From NCBI GenBank assembly GCA_029265615.1, contig JAJUIB010000007.1, positions 60,374-124,373 on the forward strand: a stretch of DNA of 64,000 nt. Reading direction: 5' to 3'. Positions within the stretch are counted from its first letter, which is position 1; each line of letters starts with the position of its first letter. Positions 17,312 to 25,133 of this stretch are shown here, piece after piece. The notes under the pieces are model-generated. The model made no database searches, was not told the origin of the DNA, and saw nothing but the letters and a program-made list of their open reading frames with translations. Made by a program: the position numbers and the translations under genes. The DNA is from Spirochaetota bacterium (GTDB lineage: Bacteria; Spirochaetota; Spirochaetia; Treponematales; Rectinemataceae).

Positions 17312-20300
17312 ATGAAAAGGAAAGGTACGTATCGTAAGTCGCCCCTCTGGGCGGTTGCGGCCACAGCGGCTTTTCTTGCATTCGCCGGCTGCTCCATCGT
17401 GCTCACCCAGGATGTCGGTGGAACGAGCTCGGGTGCAGGCGGCGTCCTTGACCCCATGCTCGAGATATTCGAACGGGAGCTTGCGGCCTCCTATGACGCA
17501 AGCCGTAGCATAACACCCATCGGGGCTCGAGGACTTGCAGGAGGTGCAAACTCGATTCTGCACGGACTCCCCGCTACGACCGTCGCCAAGGTGCGCGCCC
17601 GGGTTCGGGAGCGCATCGCGGCGAGCGGCCTTGAAAAATCCCGCGATCTTGAGAAGGTAGGCCCCGCGATCGTCAAGGAGACGGCCGAAGCGCTCAAAGA
17701 CCCTTTGGTTGTCGGTTCCTCGCTTGCAGAAAGCGAACTCGCCGCGGTGAACGCAGTCGCTTCGCGGGCGGTTGCGAAATCCTTCAACACAGGAAGCGTC
17801 ACCGCCATCGCGGAAGGGCGCGGAAGCGAGGCAGAAAAGACGACACGTCTTGAGCGTCTCGCCGAGCGGTCTTCGGAAAACGTCGTCGCACTCGGCTTTG
17901 CCTCGGGGGACGTGGCCGCAGACGCACTCCAGAAGCTCGTCCTTGCCATCGTCGAAACGGGCAACGCGGACGTAAGCCCGACGGGCTCAGGCGACCAAGA
18001 TCCGAAGACCATACTCACCTCACGCGTGAATTCCCTCGTCAGGATCGCCGCGTCCTCCGTGGAGCGCCTAAGCTCGGGAGGGAGCCCGCTCTTAAGCGGT
18101 TCCGCCTGCGCGTCGGCGCTCAACGGCCTTGCGAACGCGGCGATCGTCGCTCTCGGCGGCACCGCCATCGCCTCCGCCGAAGCGGCTAAGCTACAAGCCG
18201 TGGTCCAGGACGGCGTCCTTGCGGGCCTGTTTATCGCCTACTACCAGTACACGAACAACCTCGGACTTTCCGCGAACCTCCTCAAATCGAACATCGATTT
18301 CACCGCCGCGATCGACGCCCTCGGCGCGGGCACGCCGTACGCGCAAAACGTGGCGACAAACATTCAGGCGGCAAAATCCACACTCGTCGCCGCGGCGGAC
18401 AGCACGGCGCTCAAGGCGACTGTTATCGACACCGCAAACCCTCCCGTCAACGAGCTCGTCAACGCCACTCAGGCGGCCTCGGTGGCGAGCCTTGAGAATA
18501 AAACCTGGACCGCAGGCTCATGGCTCGTCACCTCGAGCGTGACCATAAGCGGCAACCTCACCATAGCAGCAGGCGCCACCATCTACATGAAAAGCGGTTG
18601 CAACCTCGTCGTCGCCTCGACGGGAACCCTCAAGGCAGTCGGCACCGCCACGGCGCCGATCGTCTTTAAGCGCGCCGATGCAGGCAATGCATGGGGCGCG
18701 ATCAGAATCAACAGCAACGGTAGTGCGGCCAACCCCAATAAGCTCGAATACTGCGACATTTCGGGCGCATCCATAGGCGTTCAGCTCGCCTACGATAACC
18801 AAGCCGGCATCGCCGACATTTCCAACTGCGTGCTCCACGACAACGGAGCAAACGGCCTTAACGGCGTGAACGCAAAAACCGACCAGGGTAGGCTGTCGCG
18901 GATCCGAAATTGCTACTTTTACGCCAACGGGGACTTCCCGGCGGCCATAAACCAGTATGTCGACCTCGATGGCTCGAATCACTTCTACAACCCGGCGCTG
19001 CGAAACTCGCCCGACCCCGCCGCAAAAAAGAACGCTATCGCCTTCTCGGGCAATGTCAACAGCAACATCCGCCTTTCCTGCACCGAGGTGCCCTATTGGA
19101 TCGGCGCTAGCTGGTATGTCGGCGACAGCGTGACGGGGAGTAGCCTCAGCCTGGGACCGGGGGTGGTGCTGAAGTTCGCTTCGGGTGTGCGCATGCGCAT
19201 CTACAACGCCTCTTCGCTCTTCACCGAGGGGAGCCTTGCGACCCCCGTGGTCTTTACTTCGGCGAACGACGATCGCCTTGGCGACACCAATGGAACAAGC
19301 ACAGCGGCACTCGCAGGCGACTGGGTTGGCATCGACATCATGAGTAGTGAAAACACCATAACGGGCTGTGAGTTCGCATATGCGCAGTCGGCTATTTTCT
19401 TCAACGACTACGCTTCGGGAACCGGAAGAGCGGTCGTTCAGGACTCTTCATTCCACGATTGCTATTGCACGGGGTTTGACGGCCAAAAGGCCCTTCCCGG
19501 CACCCAGGTCACCACGAGCCATTTCTGGCAGAATAGTTCCTGGCCCGTCTACATCAACCACAACGTCGTCTTTCCCGCCTCGAACCACTTTTACAGCCGC
19601 GGGTCGACGGCAGTCGACCCTCAGGCAAAATTCAACGCCGTGGTCTTTAGTGGCAATGTCAATTCCGCAAATCCGGTCAATCTGGCGATCAGCGAAGTAC
19701 CCTATTGCTTCCTCGGTAGCTGGTATATCGGCGACTCCGTGGCTTCCACGGTGAGCATCGCCCCCGGCGCCGTCCTTAAATTCGCCCTCGGGGCCAAGGT
19801 CAGATTCTACTATGGATCGACAATCCAGGCACCAGGCACGACAGCGGCCCGCATCGTCTTCACCTCGCTCAACGACGACACAGGCGGCGACAGCAACGGC
19901 AGCGCCGCCGCGGCAGCGGCAGGCGATTGGGGAGGAATGGACATTATGAGTTCGGGCAACGTCTTTGCAAACAGCGACTTCGCCTACGCAGACAGCGCTG
20001 TTCACTTCAACTTGTACAGCTTCAAAAACGGCGCCGCAGCGTTTTCAGGCTGCCGATTCCATCACTGCTCGACGGCGGGATTCGATGGAGCGAATGCAAG
20101 CGGCGCCTCAAGCGTCGCAGGATCGTATTTTTGGGCGCATACATCCTATCCGGTCTACATCAACCACTATGTGGCTTTCGACGCGACGAACCACTTTCAT
20201 GCACCGGACGCGGCAGCGGCGGATCCCGCGGTCAAATACAACGCCGTCGTATTTTCGGGCAACGTCAACTGCGGCGGTGAACTCTCGCTACCCGTTACTG

Positions 20301-20845
20301 AGGTGCCTTACTACTTCCCGGCATCCTGGTACCTTGGCGACACTCTGGGCTCGAAGATCGTGCTCGCCCCCGGCGCCGTCCTCAAATTCGCCCTCGGGGC
20401 AAAGATGCGCGTCTACTATGGATCCGCGATCGACGCGCTGGGCTCATCATCGGCACCCATCGTGTTCACGAGTGTCAACGACGACCAGCTCGGTGACACG
20501 AACGGCATGACAGGGGCGCCAGCGCCCGGAAGCTGGAACGGCATTGACCTCATGAGCCTAAGCGGAAGTTGCGCCTTTGATCGCTGCCGCTTTAGCTATG
20601 CAACGACCCCCCTCTATTTCAACTATTACAGCAACCAAAACGGGGGAGGGACCATACGCAACTCGGAGATCATCCACAACTCGGCAGGCGGCATCGATGC
20701 AAGCGCTGCAGGCCCGGGCACCGTCATCGCCGGCAACAGCTTCAGCGACAATAATGCGAATGGTAGCACGCTCTGGGACCTCTACATAAACGGCAACGCC
20801 AATGTGGCCCAGTCGGGCAACAGCGCTACCTACATCAAGCCTTAA
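17312..20845 (+). CDS. Giant right-handed beta-helix lipoprotein with 202-residue repeats
   Basis: 1177 residues from ATG 17312, with AGGAGA upstream. The signal peptide ends in lipobox AFAGC, giving a lipid-anchored protein. Residues about 30-390 are an Ala/Ser-rich helical region. From about 395 the protein becomes a parallel beta-helix: ISGNLTIAAGATIYMKSGCN, FSGNVNS, GDWVGIDIMSSENTITGCEF and similar coils. Three successive units have the same order (NHFY/H, FSGNVN, EVPY, SWYxGD, PGxVLKFA, VFTSxNDD, GDTNG, GDWxGxDIMS), at a period of exactly 606 bp. Likely surface-exposed and carbohydrate- or surface-binding; no catalytic residues are identified. Confidence 0.82.
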   Translation: MKRKGTYRKSPLWAVAATAAFLAFAGCSIVLTQDVGGTSSGAGGVLDPMLEIFERELAASYDASRSITPIGARGLAGGANSILHGLPATTVAKVRARVRERIAASGLEKSRDLEKVGPAIVKETAEALKDPLVVGSSLAESELAAVNAVASRAVAKSFNTGSVTAIAEGRGSEAEKTTRLERLAERSSENVVALGFASGDVAADALQKLVLAIVETGNADVSPTGSGDQDPKTILTSRVNSLVRIAASSVERLSSGGSPLLSGSACASALNGLANAAIVALGGTAIASAEAAKLQAVVQDGVLAGLFIAYYQYTNNLGLSANLLKSNIDFTAAIDALGAGTPYAQNVATNIQAAKSTLVAAADSTALKATVIDTANPPVNELVNATQAASVASLENKTWTAGSWLVTSSVTISGNLTIAAGATIYMKSGCNLVVASTGTLKAVGTATAPIVFKRADAGNAWGAIRINSNGSAANPNKLEYCDISGASIGVQLAYDNQAGIADISNCVLHDNGANGLNGVNAKTDQGRLSRIRNCYFYANGDFPAAINQYVDLDGSNHFYNPALRNSPDPAAKKNAIAFSGNVNSNIRLSCTEVPYWIGASWYVGDSVTGSSLSLGPGVVLKFASGVRMRIYNASSLFTEGSLATPVVFTSANDDRLGDTNGTSTAALAGDWVGIDIMSSENTITGCEFAYAQSAIFFNDYASGTGRAVVQDSSFHDCYCTGFDGQKALPGTQVTTSHFWQNSSWPVYINHNVVFPASNHFYSRGSTAVDPQAKFNAVVFSGNVNSANPVNLAISEVPYCFLGSWYIGDSVASTVSIAPGAVLKFALGAKVRFYYGSTIQAPGTTAARIVFTSLNDDTGGDSNGSAAAAAAGDWGGMDIMSSGNVFANSDFAYADSAVHFNLYSFKNGAAAFSGCRFHHCSTAGFDGANASGASSVAGSYFWAHTSYPVYINHYVAFDATNHFHAPDAAAADPAVKYNAVVFSGNVNCGGELSLPVTEVPYYFPASWYLGDTLGSKIVLAPGAVLKFALGAKMRVYYGSAIDALGSSSAPIVFTSVNDDQLGDTNGMTGAPAPGSWNGIDLMSLSGSCAFDRCRFSYATTPLYFNYYSNQNGGGTIRNSEIIHNSAGGIDASAAGPGTVIAGNSFSDNNANGSTLWDLYINGNANVAQSGNSATYIKP
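18974..20790 (+). repeat. 606-bp in-frame tandem repeats within the beta-helix gene
   Basis: The Asn codon of the NHFY/NHFH marker occurs at 18977, 19583 and 20189, a spacing of exactly 606 bp (202 codons) both times. Units 1 and 2 are complete; the third diverges in its last quarter. Units differ widely in DNA sequence, so the duplication is old. A more diverged unit precedes them (about 18500-18970). Confidence 0.8.
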
Positions 20846-21498
20846 CGTGGCACCGCGGCGGCGTCCTCCGCCGCCACGATGCCGAGGAGCTCCGACAGGC
20901 TCTTGATGCGCGGAAGACTTAAGGCGCCGTGGCGGTCGAGTTCGTCCAGAAGGAGGCCTCGCCCGCCGCAGTCGATAAAACCTTTGACGTATTTAGGCAC
21001 GTCATCGACGAACAGCGTCTCCGCGGCGCCGACGCCGCATGCAGCAAGCACGCGAATGACCGCGTCGGCGTGAGGCTTGCCCTTAAGGCCGTTAAAGCGG
21101 ATATCGTATATCGCTTCGAAGCGGTCGGCGACGCACAGGCGGTCGAGGACGCGCTCGGCATGCTCCCGGGGCGCGTTGGTGAAAATGGCCTTGGGAAGCG
21201 GGATCGCATCGAGAAGCCGCGCAAGCTCCGGGTCGGCGGAAAGTGGCGCCTCTTCCCCTTCAGGATGCACATAGGCGAAGTAGTCTTCCACCTCGCGAAA
21301 TGCGTGCTCCGCCATGATCCACTCGAGCGTCGTCCCGTAGGCCGGCATGCGCGAGCGGCGGAGCTCAGCCGCCTCCTCGAAGTCCAGGCCGAGGAGCCGC
21401 GCAACATACTCGTTCATGCGGCGAAGCACCTCGCGCTCGAGCCCCAGCGTCTCGGAGTAGAGCGTGTTGTCAAGATCAAGGAGAAGATAGCGAAACAT
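20842..21498 (-). CDS. HAD-superfamily hydrolase, pyrimidine 5'-nucleotidase-like
   Basis: 218 residues. The HAD motifs are: nucleophile LLLDLDNTLYSE (motif I), FTNAPREHAERVL (motif II), lysine in NGLKGKPHADAV (motif III) and FVDDVPKYVKG (motif IV). The short helical cap and the Asp-Asn-Thr-Leu-Tyr variant match the SDT1/PhoG-like subgroup that dephosphorylates pyrimidine mononucleotides. It is cytosolic. Its TAA overlaps, tail to tail, the TAA of the beta-helix gene. A TATCAC box 6 nt from the ATG (minus strand) could drive a leaderless transcript, but no -35 was found. Confidence 0.8.
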   Translation of the reverse strand: MFRYLLLDLDNTLYSETLGLEREVLRRMNEYVARLLGLDFEEAAELRRSRMPAYGTTLEWIMAEHAFREVEDYFAYVHPEGEEAPLSADPELARLLDAIPLPKAIFTNAPREHAERVLDRLCVADRFEAIYDIRFNGLKGKPHADAVIRVLAACGVGAAETLFVDDVPKYVKGFIDCGGRGLLLDELDRHGALSLPRIKSLSELLGIVAAEDAAAVPR

Positions 21499-21615
21499 GC
21501 CTTCGTGATACCACGGCCCGCCTCGCCGCGGCTAGATGCCCGCTCAGGCGAGACTCTTTTCCGCCAGAGCCTTCGTACAGTACACTCCCTCCATCACCGT
21601 CATGGGAGTCCGCCG

Positions 21616-22146
21616 ATGAAACGCTTTGCACTCTGTGCATTCCTCGCACTTATCGCCCTCGCGCCCCTCTTTGCAAAAGACGAAAAAAAAACGGTCACCG
21701 TCAGCATCGAGCCCATCAAAACGAGCCCCCGCGTCATGGACGCAAGCGGTAGCTCACTTGGACTTTTCGTCGGGCAGCCGACAGGGATATCGTATCGGCT
21801 TGGGCTTTCCGCCGATCAATCGCTCGAGCTTAAGGCCGCATGGGATCTTTCCGGCGCAAGCCGTGACGCGGGCGCAAATATCGCGCTCCAAGTACATTGG
21901 CTCCTCGAATTTCCGCGCTTCCTCATCATCGAAGAAGCGACATTCCCCGCCTACCTTGGCGCGGGCGTCTTCGTCGGCGCAGGCAAGGAATTCGGTCTTG
22001 GCGTACGCGCCCCCTTCGGCCTCCTCTACCGAGCGCGGCGCACCCCTGTGGAGCTTGCCCTCGAAATGGGGCTGGGGCTCGCCATCCTGCCCGCCACCGG
22101 ATTTCATATCGACGGCGGACTTGCCATCCGTTACCGCATACGCTAA
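21616..22146 (+). CDS. Small exported beta-barrel-like protein
   Basis: 176 residues from ATG 21616, with GGGAG about 7 nt upstream. A clean signal peptide (MKRFALCAFLALIALAPLFA, cleavage after Ala20) precedes alternating strands with glycine turns (ISYRLGLSADQSLELKAAWD; YLGAGVFVGAGKEFGLGVRA), ending in the strand GLAIRYRIR. The size suggests an eight-stranded outer-membrane barrel. No specific family is recognised. It has its own upstream region and stands alone between a HAD hydrolase and recO. Confidence 0.7.
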   Translation: MKRFALCAFLALIALAPLFAKDEKKTVTVSIEPIKTSPRVMDASGSSLGLFVGQPTGISYRLGLSADQSLELKAAWDLSGASRDAGANIALQVHWLLEFPRFLIIEEATFPAYLGAGVFVGAGKEFGLGVRAPFGLLYRARRTPVELALEMGLGLAILPATGFHIDGGLAIRYRIR

Positions 22147-22231
22147 GCGCTCGTTCGCGTAGATGCCCACGGGGCGGCCCCCGGGGGGGGGCGAGCCACG
22201 TCGCCGCCCAGAAAGCTCCTCCAGGGCCGCC

Positions 22232-22260
22232 TTGACATCGCCGATCCAGGACAAGATACT
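22232..22260 (+). promoter_or_regulatory. Near-consensus promoter of recO (leaderless)
   Basis: TTGACA at 22232-22237, 17-nt spacer, GATACT at 22255-22260. The recO GTG begins 7 nt after the -10 box, where transcription is expected to start, and there is no Shine-Dalgarno sequence. Confidence 0.6.
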
Positions 22261-22266
22261 CGCTCT

Positions 22267-23094
22267 GTGCCGAGCCGGAATCTCGTCTACGAGGCCCTCG
22301 CCCTTCGGGCGAGGGAAAGTCCCGCCGGAGACCGCATCCTGTGCCTTATGACCTCTGAAACGGGCATCCAGGACGTCTTTGTCTTCGGCGGCCCCAAGAG
22401 CAAGCTCCGTTCCCTCGCCGCCCCCTATGCCGCCGGCCGCGCCTTCGTCTACCTCGACCCCTCCCGCGATTTTCTCAAACTCACCGATTTCGAGGTGCGC
22501 GAACCCTTCTCCGGCCTCCGCGAAAGCCTGCGAAAGATATGGGCCGCGGGGCTTGTGGCCGAATTCCTCATTAAAACCTCAGGCGGAGGCGGCGACTTCC
22601 CCCTCGTCCTCGACCTGAGCCTCGAAACACTTCGCGCGCTCGAGTCCCAGCCCGAGGACCGCATCGACTATTCCGTTCTCCTCTTCCTCTGGCGCATGAT
22701 CGCCATCCTCGGACTATCGCCCGATTACCACAGCTGTGCATCCTGCGGCGCCGATTTTGCGCCGTCGTGGCCCCGCCGCTATTCGTTCACGCTCTCGGCC
22801 TTCCTCTGCCCCCGTTGCGCCGTCCTGGCCGACGCTCATCCCCCTGCCGCAAGCGCCGACCCTGCCACAAGCTTCGTAACACCGCCTAAGGGCTTCAGTC
22901 CCGACATGGATACCATAGAGATAAGCGCTGGAACGGCGCGCTGGCTTGAGCGGGCGGAAGACCTTTCCTTTACCGAGGCACTTCGAGCGAGCTTAGACGG
23001 CGCTTCACTTGCGAGTTTGAAGCGCCTGTGCTTCGGCCTTGCCCGCCGCGCCGCAGAGGCGCCGCTTAAAACCCTTGAGGCTGGCATCGTATGA
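22267..23094 (+). CDS. recO: DNA repair protein RecO
   Basis: 275 residues from GTG 22267. N-terminal OB-fold (YEALALRARESPAGDRILCL), a helical bundle and a zinc-finger pair CASCGADF / CPRCAVL near 157-185 match RecO, the single-strand annealing and RecA-loading partner of RecR in the RecF pathway. The start coincides with the expected transcription start of a strong promoter, so the mRNA is probably leaderless. Its end overlaps the next gene (ATGA). Confidence 0.88.
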   Translation: MPSRNLVYEALALRARESPAGDRILCLMTSETGIQDVFVFGGPKSKLRSLAAPYAAGRAFVYLDPSRDFLKLTDFEVREPFSGLRESLRKIWAAGLVAEFLIKTSGGGGDFPLVLDLSLETLRALESQPEDRIDYSVLLFLWRMIAILGLSPDYHSCASCGADFAPSWPRRYSFTLSAFLCPRCAVLADAHPPAASADPATSFVTPPKGFSPDMDTIEISAGTARWLERAEDLSFTEALRASLDGASLASLKRLCFGLARRAAEAPLKTLEAGIV

Positions 23095-23768
23095 GGTGCT
23101 TTATCGCCCTCCCCCTGCCCGAAGCGGCACAGGACAGCCTTGTCCGGGCGACAGCGCCGCTGAGGCGCCACTGGCCGGACCTCGCGTGGGCGCCGCCTGA
23201 GCAGTACCACCTCACCCTCGCCTTTCTGGGGGAACTAGAAGCCGCGGGAGTCGCAGCAGCAGAGGCCGCCCTTGCCACGCTCGCGGTAGCGCCGACTGCC
23301 GCCATCAAGGTGTATTTCCCCCGTCTCCTCACCTTTCCGCCACGGGGGCCTTGGCGCGTCCTCGCTGCCAGCGTCGAAGCCAAAGGAGATGCGGGCTCCC
23401 TTCACCGCCTCTATGCCGATATCAACGCCGCTTTGGCCCGCGAGGCGCGAAGGGCGGGTCTATGGGCGCTCAACGAGGAGTGGCCCGACGCGGATCGGGA
23501 GGGCTCGCGGCCAAGGCGCCCCTTTAAGGCTCATGTGACCCTGGCGCGATCTCTCAGGCGGCAGGGATCACGCGGCTGTGCCGTTCCGGATCGCCTCGAT
23601 CCTCTCATACTCGAGAACGCAGCCCAAAAACTGAGGCACGGACTCAGCGAAACCAGAGACGATACGGGGGGCTTCCTACTCGAGGCCGTCCTGCTCTATA
23701 AAAGCGAACTCCGCCCTCAGGGAGCGGTTCACAGCGAACTTGCACGGCTACACCTCGCAGGCCATTGA
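23091..23768 (+). CDS. thpR: RNA 2',3'-cyclic phosphodiesterase (2H family)
   Basis: 225 residues. The two HxTx catalytic motifs of the 2H phosphoesterase fold are HLTLAFLGEL (near residue 42) and HVTLARSLRR (near 150). The family, formerly called 2'-5' RNA ligase, hydrolyses RNA 2',3'-cyclic phosphate ends. Somewhat longer than the usual 180-190 residues, through a middle insertion (NEEWPDADREGSRPRRPF). ATG 23091 overlaps recO by 4 nt, so it is translated from the recO message. Confidence 0.88.
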   Translation: MRCFIALPLPEAAQDSLVRATAPLRRHWPDLAWAPPEQYHLTLAFLGELEAAGVAAAEAALATLAVAPTAAIKVYFPRLLTFPPRGPWRVLAASVEAKGDAGSLHRLYADINAALAREARRAGLWALNEEWPDADREGSRPRRPFKAHVTLARSLRRQGSRGCAVPDRLDPLILENAAQKLRHGLSETRDDTGGFLLEAVLLYKSELRPQGAVHSELARLHLAGH

Positions 23769-23822
23769 AGCGGCGAGCGGAGCCTTCGGCGTCCTTAATG
23801 GCAAGCCGAGAAAGGAAGACCT

Positions 23823-25133
23823 ATGCGCGCGGTTGACGTGATCATGAAAAAGCGCGGAGGCGGCGAGCTTTCCCGCGACGAACTTGCTTTTATGGTACAA
23901 GGCTATGTCTCGGGTAGCATCCCGGAATACCAAATCTCCGCCTGGCTCATGGCGGTTTTTTTCAAGGGCATGAGCGCCCGAGAAACCGCCGAACTCACCG
24001 AGCTTATGTTGCGCTCGGGCAAAGTCATGGATCTGTCCGGCATCGAGGGGCCCTTCGTCGACAAGCACTCGACGGGCGGCGTGGGCGACAAAGTCTCGCT
24101 CATCCTCGCGCCCCTTGCCGCGGCCTGCGGCGTCCGCGTACCGATGATGTCGGGCCGGGCGCTCGGACACACCGGCGGCACCCTCGACAAACTCGAATCC
24201 ATTCCCGGATATCGGACAGGCCTCAAAGAGGCCGAATTCCGCGAGTTCATCGCCGCCGATGGGTTTGCGATGACCGGCCAAACCGCGGAAATCGTTCCCG
24301 CCGACAAGAAGCTCTATGCGCTCCGCGATGTCACAGGCACCGTGGAGTCCATCCCGCTCATCACCGCCTCGATTCTCTCAAAAAAGGTGGCAGAGGGCGC
24401 CGAAGCCCTAGTTTTTGATGTCAAATCAGGCCCCGGCGCCTTTATGAAAACCCTCGAGGACGCGGAAGCCCTCGCACGAAGCCTCGTGAACACGGGTACG
24501 GCGATGGGGAAGCGCATCATCGGCGTCATCACCGATATGTCCGAGCCGCTGGGTCGCATGGTGGGCAACTTCTTCGAAATCGAGGAGACGCTCGACTGTC
24601 TCGAGGGACGGGGGCCTCAAGACCTCATGGAGGTCACCATGCGGCTCACCGCATGGATGCTCGTCGCGGGGGGCAAGGCAAAGGGCATCGACGAGGCGCT
24701 CGGCATGTGCGAGCGTTGCCTTGCCTCGGGACGCCCCCTTGAACTCTTCATGGCGAATGTCCGCCGCCAGGGCGGCGATGCAGAGCGTATGCTCGCGCTC
24801 CGCGGGAAGTACCGCTCGCAACACAGCTTCGAGCTCAGGGCTCCGCGTTCCGGCTATATCCACTCGATCGATGCGTACAAGATCGGCCTCGCCGGTGTCT
24901 ACCTTGGCGTCGGCCGTGACACGGCGGCAGATCCGGTCTATCCAGATGTGGGATTTATCTTCGACAAAAAAGCCGGAGATCGGGTCGCCGCCGGGGATCG
25001 CATCGCCATGGTGTATGGTAAGGATGTCACAAGTCTCGAAGCGGCGCAGCCGCTCGTCGAAGCGGCGCTCAGCCTGGGATCGGAGCCGCCCACACGACAG
25101 AGTCTCATCCTCAAGGAAATCACCGCCCTATGA
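23823..25133 (+). CDS. pdp: Pyrimidine-nucleoside phosphorylase
   Basis: 436 residues, the normal length for the family. Signature KHSTGGVGDK near residue 80, SGRALGHTGGTLDKLESIPG with the substrate-binding residues, and the C-terminal barrel-sandwich domain (LRAPRSGYIHSIDAYKIGLA). The enzyme splits thymidine or uridine with phosphate to base plus (deoxy)ribose-1-phosphate. ATG 23823 is preceded by a GGAAGACC purine-rich stretch. Its stop overlaps recJ (ATGA). Thymidine-only (DeoA) specificity cannot be excluded. Confidence 0.92.
   Translation: MRAVDVIMKKRGGGELSRDELAFMVQGYVSGSIPEYQISAWLMAVFFKGMSARETAELTELMLRSGKVMDLSGIEGPFVDKHSTGGVGDKVSLILAPLAAACGVRVPMMSGRALGHTGGTLDKLESIPGYRTGLKEAEFREFIAADGFAMTGQTAEIVPADKKLYALRDVTGTVESIPLITASILSKKVAEGAEALVFDVKSGPGAFMKTLEDAEALARSLVNTGTAMGKRIIGVITDMSEPLGRMVGNFFEIEETLDCLEGRGPQDLMEVTMRLTAWMLVAGGKAKGIDEALGMCERCLASGRPLELFMANVRRQGGDAERMLALRGKYRSQHSFELRAPRSGYIHSIDAYKIGLAGVYLGVGRDTAADPVYPDVGFIFDKKAGDRVAAGDRIAMVYGKDVTSLEAAQPLVEAALSLGSEPPTRQSLILKEITAL

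Noticed and set aside
22181..22200. C/G homopolymer run before recO as a possible contingency (phase-variation) tract
   Set aside because: It lies in a short intergenic region upstream of the promoter rather than inside a gene or between promoter boxes, so no switching effect is evident; a base-call error there is equally likely.
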